Source: Sphingomonas hankookensis
Lineage (GTDB): Bacteria > Pseudomonadota > Alphaproteobacteria > Sphingomonadales > Sphingomonadaceae
Assembly (NCBI RefSeq): GCF_022664465.1
Contig: NZ_JAKREV010000006.1
Location: 222,446-286,445 of the forward strand
Reading direction: 5' to 3'
DNA: 64,000 bases
The notes beneath the pieces were generated by a model. That model saw nothing but the letters and a program-made list of their open reading frames with translations. It was not told the origin of the DNA and did not search any database. The position numbers and the translations under genes were made by a program. Below are positions 17,294-25,079 of this stretch, piece after piece (positions within the stretch are counted from its first letter, which is position 1; each line of letters starts with the position of its first letter).

Positions 17294-17913
17294 GGGACGC
17301 CATCGCCCGCGCGCTGCTGCTGCTGGCGACACGCTGGCTGGGTCCGGCGCGGTGCGACTGGGCGCAGGCGATGCGGGCGGAGTTCGCCGAAGCGACCGAT
17401 GCGGGCGAGGGGCTGGGCTTTGCCGCCGGATGCCTGTGGAGCGCCGCGCGGACGATGGTGGCGGAGGCGGACGGCCGGTTCGCGCTGGCGATCCATGTGC
17501 TGGCGGTCGGCGTGCTGGTGCCGATGGCGGGGCTGTTGCTGATGAGCGCCGCGCTGGGCTTTCCCTATCTGGCGTTCGAGGCGGTCGGCGCGCAGGTGCT
17601 GGGCAGTGGCTGGCCCCATGCGGTCAACGTCGGCAACCGCAGCGGGGTGCCGTTGCTGGCGCTGCTGACCGGGGTCGTCGGGATCGGCCATGTCGCGGTC
17701 GCCTGGGCGCTGCTGGAGCGCGACTGGGACCGGGTAGCGATGTTGGCGCGGATCGGCGCGGCAATGCTGGCGACGATGGTCGCGTTTTCGGCGATCCTGT
17801 TCCTCTACGACCCGTGCGCGCTGCCGCAGCTGGGGATCGTCGGCGGCGAGCTGGTGCTGTTGTGGCTGGCGGTACGCTGGCACGACGATCTTGCCGTCTG
17901 GTCCAGCGCCTGA
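17290..17913 (+). CDS. Multi-pass membrane protein partnered with PadR
   Basis: A 207-residue protein with an amphipathic N-terminus (GPARCDWAQAMRAEF) and about four hydrophobic segments: HVLAVGVLVPMAGLLLMSAA, LLALLTGVVGIGHVAVAWAL, IGAAMLATMVAFSAILFLY and GGELVLLWLAV. No specific function is recognised. Similar PadR-linked membrane proteins in sphingomonads carry the same W-A-x-A-M-x-A-E motif near the N-terminus. Translation is coupled to padR. Confidence 0.75.
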   Translation: MRDAIARALLLLATRWLGPARCDWAQAMRAEFAEATDAGEGLGFAAGCLWSAARTMVAEADGRFALAIHVLAVGVLVPMAGLLLMSAALGFPYLAFEAVGAQVLGSGWPHAVNVGNRSGVPLLALLTGVVGIGHVAVAWALLERDWDRVAMLARIGAAMLATMVAFSAILFLYDPCALPQLGIVGGELVLLWLAVRWHDDLAVWSSA

Positions 17914-17983
17914 CGCGATTGGTCCGCCGCCGCGTGGCGTGACCGACCCCTGATATTGCCGACCTTTTCCAACGGAGTGACCG

Positions 17984-19045
17984 ATGATGATCGATGCACG
18001 ACGCCTGCTGCCGCTCGCCCTGCTGGTCGGTAGCCCCTTCGTCCCGCTGTCTGCCCAGACGCTGCCGCCGACCCGGACCGAGGCGGTGAAGATCGCTTCC
18101 GATCCCGGTGTCACGCTGGCGGGGGAACTGCAGCTGCCGCCGGGGGTGAAGCGGGCGCCGGTGGTGCTGCTGCTGGGCGGGGGCGGGCCGTCGCCGCATG
18201 GCATCTATCCGCTGCTGGAAAAGCGGTTGCTGGCGCGCGGCATCGCGACGCTGAGCTTCGACAAGCGCGGCGTCGGTGCGTCGAGCGGCACGTTCCTCGA
18301 TGCGATGGACGTGGCGCAGCGCGATGCGGCGGCGGTGCTGGCGTATCTGCGTACGCGAGGCGACGCGATCGATCCGGCGCGGATCGCGGTGCTGGGGATC
18401 AGTCAGGGCGGGGTGATCGGTCCGGCGCTGGCGGTCGACAAACCGCCGGTCGCTGCGCCGCCGATCGTCGCGGTGGTGATGATGGCGGCACCGGCGGGGG
18501 AGCGCGGCGTGCTGTTCCTCGAATCGATGCGCGAGCAATTGGCGCTGTCGGGCATGAAGGCCGAGGCGCTGTCGCCGGTGATCGACGCTACGCGGCGCTA
18601 TCTGGACGGGCTGACCGGTGGGGCGGCGGCGGGGCTGGTCGCGGGCGACCGTGCAGCGGTGGTCGATGCGTTCGTCGCAGCGGGCTGGACGCGGATGCAG
18701 GGCGAGGGGGCGGCGAAGACGCTCAGCGATCCGGCGACGTCGTCGCTCTACACGGTCGGCGCGGGCGACGTGCTGCGGCGGATCGCGGCGCCGGTGCTGG
18801 CGGTCTATGCCGCGGGCGACCATGTGGTGAGCACCCGGTTGGCGATGCCTGCTGCGCTGACCGCATTGGAGGGGAATCCCGACGCGACGGTCGTGCGGAT
18901 GCCGAAGGTGGAACATGCGTTCAAGCCGTTGGTGACGACCGAAACGGGCGCGCGGGAATATCGCGGGTGGCCGTTGTCCGATCCCGATACGATCGATCTG
19001 GTCGAGCGGTGGCTAACGGCGCGGTTGGGCGTTGGGAAAAGCTGA
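17984..19045 (+). CDS. Exported alpha/beta hydrolase
   Basis: A 353-residue serine hydrolase with a signal peptide (LLPLALLVGSPFVPLSAQ). Core motifs: VVLLLGGGGPSPHGIY (oxyanion loop), SFDKRGVGASSG, the nucleophile elbow VLGISQGGVIG, the acid near YAAGDHVVS, and the histidine in KVEHAFKPL. It resembles dienelactone hydrolase/acyl-peptidase-type esterases; the substrate is unknown. GGAG lies eight bases before the ATG at 17984 (a second ATG follows at once). It converges on gspD across a palindromic repeat. Confidence 0.85.
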   Translation: MMIDARRLLPLALLVGSPFVPLSAQTLPPTRTEAVKIASDPGVTLAGELQLPPGVKRAPVVLLLGGGGPSPHGIYPLLEKRLLARGIATLSFDKRGVGASSGTFLDAMDVAQRDAAAVLAYLRTRGDAIDPARIAVLGISQGGVIGPALAVDKPPVAAPPIVAVVMMAAPAGERGVLFLESMREQLALSGMKAEALSPVIDATRRYLDGLTGGAAAGLVAGDRAAVVDAFVAAGWTRMQGEGAAKTLSDPATSSLYTVGAGDVLRRIAAPVLAVYAAGDHVVSTRLAMPAALTALEGNPDATVVRMPKVEHAFKPLVTTETGAREYRGWPLSDPDTIDLVERWLTARLGVGKS

Positions 19046-19053
19046 CCCGTTTT

Positions 19054-19083
19054 CGTCACCCCGGGTCAAGCCCGGGGGGACGG
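19054..19083. repeat. Family-C palindrome between convergent genes, possible two-way terminator
   Basis: GTCACCCCGGG and CCCGGGGGGACGG flank TCAAG between the hydrolase end and the gspD end. As in other copies the stem is strong but has no T-tract. Confidence 0.6.
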
Positions 19084-19092
19084 TGAGGCTGT

Positions 19093-21144
19093 TCAATAAA
19101 TCCCATCGATCTCCATCGTCAGGCGCGGGGCGGGGGGATTGAGGAGCAGGCTGCGCTTGTCGCCCTGCAAAACTTCCTCCTGCCGCAGCCGGTCGTAGCG
19201 GTTGCGCGCCGCCGCCGCCGCGTCGGCGCCGTCGCGCAGGATGGTGGGTTTGAGGAAGACGAACAGCGTGCGCTTCTGGCGGGTTTCCTGCCGGCCCTTG
19301 AACAGCTCACCGACGATGGGGATGCTGCCGAGGATCGGCACCTGGCTGCGCAGCCGCTGGTAATCGTCGCTGGTCAGGCCGCCCAGCACGATCGTCTGGC
19401 CATTGTCGGCAAGGACGGTGGTGTTGGCCGAACGCTTGTTGGTAATGATGTCGGCGGCGCCGCTGACCTGGGTCGGGGCGATCGACGATGCTTCCTGGCT
19501 GACTTCCAACCGGATCGTGTCGCCGGCGTTGATCCGCGGCAGGACGCGCAAAGTAATGCCGACGTCCTTGCGTTCGATGGTGGTATAGGGATTGGCGGTG
19601 CCGTTGCCGGTCAGGATCGATCCGGTGACGAAGGGTACCTCCTGCGCCACGACGAATTCGCCGAGCTTGTTGTCGAGCACGGTGATCTGCGGCGTCGAGA
19701 GCAGGTTCGCCTTTTGCGAGGTGCTGAGCGCCTGCAACAGGATCGAGAAGTCGTTGCCGATGCCGATATTGGCGGTCAGGCCGTTGCCGAGGAGTCGTCC
19801 GGCGGGGACGCCCAAAAGATTCAGGATGCCGCCGAGCGAACTGCCGGCAGTTTCGAACGAGGTCGCCGCCCCGCTGACCTGCGTCAGCGCGACGCCAGCC
19901 GTGCCGATCTGCACCGCCAGCCGCTCCGCATCGTCGCCGGTGATCTCGGCGATCGCCGCTTCGATCAGCACCTGTGGGCGGCGGACGTCGAGGTCGGGGA
20001 TCAGCCGTTCGATCTGGGCGATGGCGGTCGGCGTGCCGCGCACGACGACGGCGTTGATGTCGGGGGCGGGCTGGACGGTGATGTCGGGGGTGGTGAAGCC
20101 CTGCGCCGGGGTCGCCTGCTGGTTCTGGCCCACCGTGCTGATGCTGCCGCCGGCGCCGGTGGCGCCGCCGAGGCCGCCCGCGGCACCGGCCAGTGCGCCC
20201 GCGTTCGCGCCGCCATTGGCGATCAGGCCCGACAGCGCCTGACCGGCATTGTTGCGCTGGCTGACGGTCGACAGGCTGCGCGCGACCGGGTTGGTCGCCG
20301 ACTGTTGCTGGCCGAGGATGCCGCGCAGCACCTCGGTCACGCTTTCGGAATCGGCATAGTTCAGGCGGAAGACGCGGGTCGACATTTGCGCGGCGCCGCC
20401 GCGCGCGTCGAGCGACTGGGCGATGCGGCGTGCTTCCGCGACGCCGGCGGGCGTGCCGCGCACGAGGATGGTGTTGCTGCGCGGATCGCCCGCGACGCGC
20501 GCGCCGCCTTCGCCCAGCACCGCCTGCATCGCGGTGGCGATATCGGCGGCGTTGCCGTTGGTCAGGTTGATGGTGGCGAAGGTCGATCCGCCGCCGCCGT
20601 CCAGCGAGCGGGCCAGCGCCTCGATCCGACGGACATTGTCGGCATAGTCAGTGACGACGATCGCATTGGGTTGTGTGAGCGGCTCGACGCTGCCGAAGCT
20701 GGCGACCAGCGGCCGCACGATCCGCGCGGCATCGGCCGAGGGGACGTTCGACAGGCGGACCATGCGCGTTGTCAGTTCCTGCCCGCCGACGCCGCGTCCA
20801 CGCACGCCGCCGTCGCGCACCGCATTCGCCTGCGGAATGATGCGCCATGCCGATCCGGAGCGGACCGCGGCGAAGCCGTTGGCGCGCAGCACCGACTGGA
20901 ACAGCTCCCACACCCCGCCGGGCGACAGCGGTTCGGCGGAGGTGACGGTCACCTGCCCCTTGACCGTCGGGTCGAGGATCAGCGTGCGGCCGGTGATGCG
21001 GCTGATCTGGTCGGCGACGTCGGCGATCTCCACGCCGCGCATGTTGACGACGATGTCGGCGGGCTGCGTCTGCGCGGTCACCGGCGACAGGCTGGTCGCG
21101 GCGAGGCTGAGGGCGAGGAAGGCGGAGGCGAAGCGATGGCGCAC
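19093..21144 (-). CDS. gspD: T2SS outer-membrane secretin GspD
   Basis: Secretin (683 residues) that forms the multimeric outer-membrane channel. Signal peptide residues 1-25 (ending SPVTAQT), N0 domain DIVVNMRGVEIADVADQISR, N1-N3 domains with IVVTDYADNVRRIEALARSL and TILVRGTPAGVAEARRIAQ, a Gly/Ala-rich insert around residues 305-335, and the secretin core with VTGSILTGNG and the VPILGSIPIVGELF signature near residue 608. No pilotin gene is seen nearby. It is last in the leftward gspG-H-I-C-D run, 11 bases after gspC. Confidence 0.96.
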   Translation of the reverse strand: MRHRFASAFLALSLAATSLSPVTAQTQPADIVVNMRGVEIADVADQISRITGRTLILDPTVKGQVTVTSAEPLSPGGVWELFQSVLRANGFAAVRSGSAWRIIPQANAVRDGGVRGRGVGGQELTTRMVRLSNVPSADAARIVRPLVASFGSVEPLTQPNAIVVTDYADNVRRIEALARSLDGGGGSTFATINLTNGNAADIATAMQAVLGEGGARVAGDPRSNTILVRGTPAGVAEARRIAQSLDARGGAAQMSTRVFRLNYADSESVTEVLRGILGQQQSATNPVARSLSTVSQRNNAGQALSGLIANGGANAGALAGAAGGLGGATGAGGSISTVGQNQQATPAQGFTTPDITVQPAPDINAVVVRGTPTAIAQIERLIPDLDVRRPQVLIEAAIAEITGDDAERLAVQIGTAGVALTQVSGAATSFETAGSSLGGILNLLGVPAGRLLGNGLTANIGIGNDFSILLQALSTSQKANLLSTPQITVLDNKLGEFVVAQEVPFVTGSILTGNGTANPYTTIERKDVGITLRVLPRINAGDTIRLEVSQEASSIAPTQVSGAADIITNKRSANTTVLADNGQTIVLGGLTSDDYQRLRSQVPILGSIPIVGELFKGRQETRQKRTLFVFLKPTILRDGADAAAAARNRYDRLRQEEVLQGDKRSLLLNPPAPRLTMEIDGIY

Positions 21145-21155
21145 GGGAGGAAACC

Positions 21156-21932
21156 CTAACGGATGGGAATGGAGACGGTGATCGGCTTGCCGTCGCGAAG
21201 GATGGTGACCTGGGCCTGCCCCGACGCGGCGGCGCTGGCGATGGCGGCGTTGACCGCCGACTGGTCGGTCATGGCGGCGCCGTTGACCGACTGGACGACA
21301 TCGCCCGATCGCATGCCGGGCGGGGCGTTGGCGCCGATGGCATAGCCGCCCGCGACCGGCGTGGCGTTCAGGCGCGACAGCACCGCCTGCGCGTTGGGCG
21401 GGGGCGGGGTGGCCGGGGCGGCGGGAGGTGCCATCGGCTGGGCAGGGGGCGGGGCGGACTGTCCGGGGGTCGGGGTCGCCTGTCCGAACGGATCGGGGAA
21501 GGCGAGATATTCGAGCCGCCCGCCATTGTTCAGGATGATGCGGTCGCGGCGGATTTCCGTCACCTGCGCCCCGGCGATGGCGTCGCCGACCTTGTACGGC
21601 TTGGCCGCTTCGTTGCCGATCGCGACGAACGAGATCGACAGTTCGGCGGGGCGGGCGAAGACCACGCCCTTCAACACCGCCTGGATGCCGGTGGGGGCGG
21701 TGGCGTCGGCGGCGGTCGGGCTGCCGAAGGGGGCCCAGGCGACCGCCGGGCCGCTGTCGACGGTGACCGCGCGGGCGCGCGCTTCGGAGGGCACGGTGAT
21801 CGCGCCGGTATCGGCATGGCCGGCCAGCCGCCAGACGAGCCCGGCCAGCGCCACCGCGACCGAGACGATCGCGGCGGCGGCGAGCCAGTCGACCCAGCGG
21901 TCGCGGACGCGCAAACGTTCGACGACGATCAT
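21156..21932 (-). CDS. gspC: T2SS inner-membrane protein GspC
   Basis: A 258-residue bitopic protein linking the inner-membrane platform to the secretin. Transmembrane segment about residues 17-35 (LAAAAIVSVAVALAGLVW), the homology region (IQAVLKGVVFARPAELSISF, then VGDAIAGAQVTEIRRDRIIL), a proline-rich linker (PGQSAPPPAQPMAPPAAPAT) and a C-terminal PDZ-like domain (PPGMRSGDVVQSVNGAAMTD). The start overlaps gspI by four bases. Compare the PDZ-less GspC-like protein at 12655-13065. Confidence 0.93.
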   Translation of the reverse strand: MIVVERLRVRDRWVDWLAAAAIVSVAVALAGLVWRLAGHADTGAITVPSEARARAVTVDSGPAVAWAPFGSPTAADATAPTGIQAVLKGVVFARPAELSISFVAIGNEAAKPYKVGDAIAGAQVTEIRRDRIILNNGGRLEYLAFPDPFGQATPTPGQSAPPPAQPMAPPAAPATPPPPNAQAVLSRLNATPVAGGYAIGANAPPGMRSGDVVQSVNGAAMTDQSAVNAAIASAAASGQAQVTILRDGKPITVSIPIR

Positions 21933-22423
21933 GCCGCGTCCTTGCGCAGGAAGCCGTCGAGCCTGGCGAGCGGCGCGGTTTCGCCGGCCGGAGCGACGGT
22001 GATCGTCACCCGGTCGAGCACGGGATCGCTGGTCGCGGTCCGGCTCACCGCCACGCTCCAGCTGCGCCCCAGCATGTCCACCTGCTCCCCATTCGCCTCC
22101 GGCGTCCCCACTTCCAGATCGGCCAGCCGGTTTTCGGCGACCCACATCGCGATCGCGCGCCTCTCGACGCCACGGGTCGAATCGATGTGCTGCTCGACCG
22201 CGCCGATCAGCCCTACCGTGGCGATCGCCAATACCGCCAGCGCCACCATCGCCTCGATCAAAGAAAAGCCGGCATCGTGACATTCCTCCCCGGCACGGGG
22301 AGGGGGACCGTCCGCGCAGCGGATGGTGGAGGGGGATCGCCTCGCAACGCAACGGTTGCGTACGGGGATACCCCCCTCCACCATGCTGCGCATGGTCCCC
22401 CTCCCCGCGCCGGGGAGGATCAT
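21929..22423 (-). CDS. gspI: T2SS minor pseudopilin GspI with a REP-derived leader
   Basis: Minor pseudopilin, with processing site and helix DAG^FSLIEAMVALAVLAIATV and the usual GspI body (AMWVAENRLADLEVG). The unusual part is the leader. The ATG at 22423 overlaps the gspH stop (ATGA, the expected coupling), but the next 46 or so codons are a palindromic repeat read in frame, giving a 52-residue leader instead of the usual 5-10. No ATG, GTG or TTG lies between the repeat and the cleavage site in this frame. Either the long leader is tolerated and removed by the peptidase, or gspI is poorly made. Confidence 0.88.
   Translation of the reverse strand: MILPGAGRGTMRSMVEGGIPVRNRCVARRSPSTIRCADGPPPRAGEECHDAGFSLIEAMVALAVLAIATVGLIGAVEQHIDSTRGVERRAIAMWVAENRLADLEVGTPEANGEQVDMLGRSWSVAVSRTATSDPVLDRVTITVAPAGETAPLARLDGFLRKDAA
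22280..22420. repeat. Paired REP-type element (family D) inside the 5' end of gspI
   Basis: Two inverted copies of a unit reading CCCTCCACCAT...GGTCCCCCTCCCC...GCCGGGGAGG, one ending at 22285 and the other at 22418, with about 30 bases between. It begins directly after the gspI start codon and ends a few codons before the prepilin cleavage site. No stop codon arises in the gspI frame. Confidence 0.85.
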
Positions 22424-22875
22424 GAGGTCACCTTTGTCGCGCGGGCGGTCACGCCGTCATACTGCACCCGCCACGTCTGGTCGCCGCCGCTAACCGTCGC
22501 GCCCAGCGGCTGGCCGGTGCCGTCGACGCCGAGGATCACCGGCGGCGCGGTGTCGAGCGCCATCACCATCCCGCCGGGCAGCGTGTGGAACGCCAGCGCG
22601 TCGTCGGTGATCGGCGTGAGGCCGCGCGGGCCGACGCGGGCGAAGCCATAGCCATGGGTGTCGGTGGTCAGCGCAATCAGCTGGTCGCCGAGCATCGCGT
22701 CGTCCGCCGCCGCCTGTAGCCGGTTGGCGAGGCGCCGCGCCTCCGCCTCGACATTGGGCGCACGGGTGGCGCTGCCGATGCCGAGGCTGACCGCACCCGC
22801 CGCCACGCCGATGATGGCGAGGACGATCAGCATCTCGATCAGGGTCATGCCGGATTGGGCATGGTCCTTCGTCAT
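22420..22875 (-). CDS. gspH: T2SS minor pseudopilin GspH
   Basis: Minor pseudopilin of 151 residues. The leader MTKDHAQSG is cut before MTLIEMLIVLAIIGVAAGAV (Glu at +5). The body is typical of GspH, with RLANRLQAAADDAMLGDQLI. The ATG at 22875 lies within the edge of a family-B repeat (sequence GCGGGAATGACG), so the repeat has replaced the natural upstream region, and only a weak GGGA serves as ribosome site. It overlaps gspI by four bases. Confidence 0.9.
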   Translation of the reverse strand: MTKDHAQSGMTLIEMLIVLAIIGVAAGAVSLGIGSATRAPNVEAEARRLANRLQAAADDAMLGDQLIALTTDTHGYGFARVGPRGLTPITDDALAFHTLPGGMVMALDTAPPVILGVDGTGQPLGATVSGGDQTWRVQYDGVTARATKVTS

Positions 22876-22965
22876 TCCCGCGCAGGCGGGAATCCGTTGC
22901 CGCCGATGTTCGCGATGGACTCGCGGCGTCGGCGTATATGGACCCCCGCCTGCGCGGGGGTGACG
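22870..22965. repeat. Paired REP-type repeat, family B copy 1, between gspG and gspH
   Basis: Left unit CGTCATTCCCGCGCAGGCGG and right unit CCGCCTGCGCGGGGGTGACG are inverted copies about 55 bases apart. A related pair lies at 32943-33030. The element fills most of the gspG-gspH gap and provides the gspH start codon. Confidence 0.8.
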
Positions 22966-22979
22966 AGTATCGGCCTGAC

Positions 22980-23465
22980 TCAGCGCGCCGTCCCGTCGAT
23001 ATCGGCGTCCAGCCCTTCGCCGCCGGGCTTGCCGTCCTTGCCGAGCGATTTGATCGCGAAGCGACCGCCGGTCGATTCGTAGACGTACGGATTGCCCCAC
23101 GGGTCCTGCGGCATCTGCGACAGATAGCCGTCGGGCGGATAGGCGCCGGGGACCGGCGGCTGGGTCGGCTTTTCCACCAATGCCTTCAATCCCTGGGTGG
23201 TCGAGGGATAGTCACCATTGTCGAGCCGGTACATTTTCAGCGCGGCGGAGATCGACTTGATGTCGGTGCCGGCGGTCGTCACCCGCGCCTGATCGGGGCG
23301 GTTGATGACGTTGGGCACGATCAGCGCCGCGACCAGCGCGATGATCGCAAGCACGACGATCATTTCGACCAATGTCAGGCCGGCCTGATTGTCGGGGACA
23401 GAAACCTTGCGGGCGGCGGGGTTCGCGGCCAAGGTGTCACGAAACTTTCGGAATAAGATGCGCAT
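22980..23465 (-). CDS. gspG: T2SS major pseudopilin GspG
   Basis: Major pseudopilin, 161 residues before processing. The leader is long (about 33 residues, RKFRDTLAANPAARKVS...DNQAG) before LTLVEMIVVLAIIALVAALI. The body has the GspG hallmarks: TDIKSISAALKMYRLDNGDY, PSTTQGLKALVEKP, and the calcium-site region DPWGNPYVYESTGGRFAIKS followed by GKDGKPGGEGLDADI. The start at 23465 is tentative because the divergent gspL begins at nearly the same place. It is first gene of the leftward T2SS operon. Confidence 0.95.
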   Translation of the reverse strand: MRILFRKFRDTLAANPAARKVSVPDNQAGLTLVEMIVVLAIIALVAALIVPNVINRPDQARVTTAGTDIKSISAALKMYRLDNGDYPSTTQGLKALVEKPTQPPVPGAYPPDGYLSQMPQDPWGNPYVYESTGGRFAIKSLGKDGKPGGEGLDADIDGTAR

Positions 23466-23475
23466 CCACGCCCCA

Positions 23476-24585
23476 ATGCGTCCACATGATGAAGCCATCG
23501 TGACAATCGAACCCGCCCCCGCCGGTCCGGCCGCCGGCGTGTGGGCTGTCGCGGGCGGCACGGCTATCTTAGTCGATGGCGCGGTTCCGGCAACAACCTT
23601 GCTCGTGCCGTCCGAATCGGTCCTGCTGTTGGCGGTCGATCTGCCGCTGCCGACGCGGGCGAAACGGCTGGCGGCGCTGCCGTTCGCGGTGGAGGACCGG
23701 ATCGCCGATCCGATCGATGCGGTGCATCTGGCGCTGGGCGACGCGGTGGGCGAGCGGCGCTATCTGGTCGCGGTCGTGCGGCACAGCGTGATGGCGGAAT
23801 GGATCGCGATCGCCGACGCCGCCGGGATCGGTACGGCAGCGTTCGTACCCGATGCTCTGGTGCTGCCCGCCCCCGTCGAGGGGTGGAGCGTCGATATGGG
23901 CAGCGGCCGTGCGCTGGTGCGTGCCGCCGACGGTACCGGATTCGCGCTGCCGCTGGCGATGCTGGTGCCGGCATGGGAAGCGGCCGGGCGTCCGAAAGTA
24001 CAGGCGTCGGGCGATCCGTTGCCCGAAGCGATGGCAGGCGACGGCGCGGCGTTTCCGCTCGGGACGCTTGCCGACCGGGTTGCCGCTGCGCCGATCGACC
24101 TGCGGCAGGGAGCCTATGCCCGCCGGCATACCGCGTGGCCGAGCACCACGCGCAAGGTCGCGATGATTTTGGGGCTCGCCGCGCTGGCGCATGGCGTGAT
24201 CGCGGTGGCGGATACGCTGATGCTGCAACGGATCGCGGAGCGGCGGCACGATGCGCTGCAACAGCTGGTCGCGACCACCGCGCCGTCGGTGCCGACCGGG
24301 GGCGACGACTTCATGGTGCGCGTCGCCGACCTGCTGCCGCGCCCGACCGGTACCAATCGCTTCGTCCCGCTGCTGTCGCGCGTCGCCGGGGCGCTCAGCC
24401 CGATCGGGCCGGTATTGGTGGTGCGGACGATGACCTTTGAAGGCAATGCGCTGACGATCGAGTGCGAATCGCCCGAGACCGGCATGGCCGACCGGGTCCG
24501 CGCGGCGCTGTCCGCCGCTGGCGTCGCGGCGCAGGTCGTGGCCGCACCGGGCGGGACCCTGCGCATCGTGGCGCGCGGGGCATGA
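23476..24585 (+). CDS. gspL: T2SS inner-membrane protein GspL
   Basis: A 369-residue bitopic protein that anchors the GspE ATPase. An actin-like cytoplasmic domain (SVLLLAVDLPLPTRAKRLAA-like start, FAVEDRIADPIDAVHLALGD) is followed by a transmembrane segment near residues 222-246 (VAMILGLAALAHGVIAVADT) and a periplasmic ferredoxin-like domain (LLSRVAGALSPIGPVLVVRT). Possible starts are ATG 23458, ATG 23476 or GTG 23511; none has a strong ribosome site. It heads the rightward gspL-M-E-F run. Confidence 0.9.
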   Translation: MRPHDEAIVTIEPAPAGPAAGVWAVAGGTAILVDGAVPATTLLVPSESVLLLAVDLPLPTRAKRLAALPFAVEDRIADPIDAVHLALGDAVGERRYLVAVVRHSVMAEWIAIADAAGIGTAAFVPDALVLPAPVEGWSVDMGSGRALVRAADGTGFALPLAMLVPAWEAAGRPKVQASGDPLPEAMAGDGAAFPLGTLADRVAAAPIDLRQGAYARRHTAWPSTTRKVAMILGLAALAHGVIAVADTLMLQRIAERRHDALQQLVATTAPSVPTGGDDFMVRVADLLPRPTGTNRFVPLLSRVAGALSPIGPVLVVRTMTFEGNALTIECESPETGMADRVRAALSAAGVAAQVVAAPGGTLRIVARGA

Positions 24586-25079
24586 TCGTGCTGCTGAAAC
24601 GCAACGCCTGGATCGAGGGCGCGCTGGGCCGGTTCGATGCGTGGTGGCAGGGGCTGTCGACGCGCGAGCGGGTATTGGTTGGGACGCTTGGCGCGCTGCT
24701 GGCCGGGGTCGTGCTGGTGTACGGCGTGGTCAAGCCGGTGCAGGCGGCTCGGGCGCAGGCGCGCGCCGATATCCGCCAGGCCGAGACGCTGATGGCGCGG
24801 GTGCGTGCTGCGGGCCGGCTGGAGTCGGCGCCGCAGACGATCGCCGCCGGTCCACCGCAATCGGTCATCGGCTCGACCGCGGCGACGGCAGGGTTGCAAC
24901 CGACCATCGCTGAAGCCAACGGCGCGATTACCGCGACTCTGACCGACGCGCCCTATCCGGCGGTGGTGACGTGGCTGGGATCGGTCGCGTCGACCAGCAC
25001 GATCGGCGTGCGGCGGGTGTCGATGCAGCGCGGCTCCGCATCGGGCCGGGTCAACGCGACCGTGGAGTTCCAGCCGTGA
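24582..25079 (+). CDS. gspM: T2SS inner-membrane protein GspM
   Basis: A 165-residue partner of GspL: short cytoplasmic end with WWQGLSTRERVLVGTLGALL, the W-x-x-L-S-x-R-E-R motif typical of GspM leading into the transmembrane helix, then a periplasmic coiled and ferredoxin-like domain ending VRRVSMQRGSASGRVNATVE. It overlaps gspL (ATGA) and gspE (GTGA), so the three are coupled. Confidence 0.92.
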   Translation: MIVLLKRNAWIEGALGRFDAWWQGLSTRERVLVGTLGALLAGVVLVYGVVKPVQAARAQARADIRQAETLMARVRAAGRLESAPQTIAAGPPQSVIGSTAATAGLQPTIAEANGAITATLTDAPYPAVVTWLGSVASTSTIGVRRVSMQRGSASGRVNATVEFQP

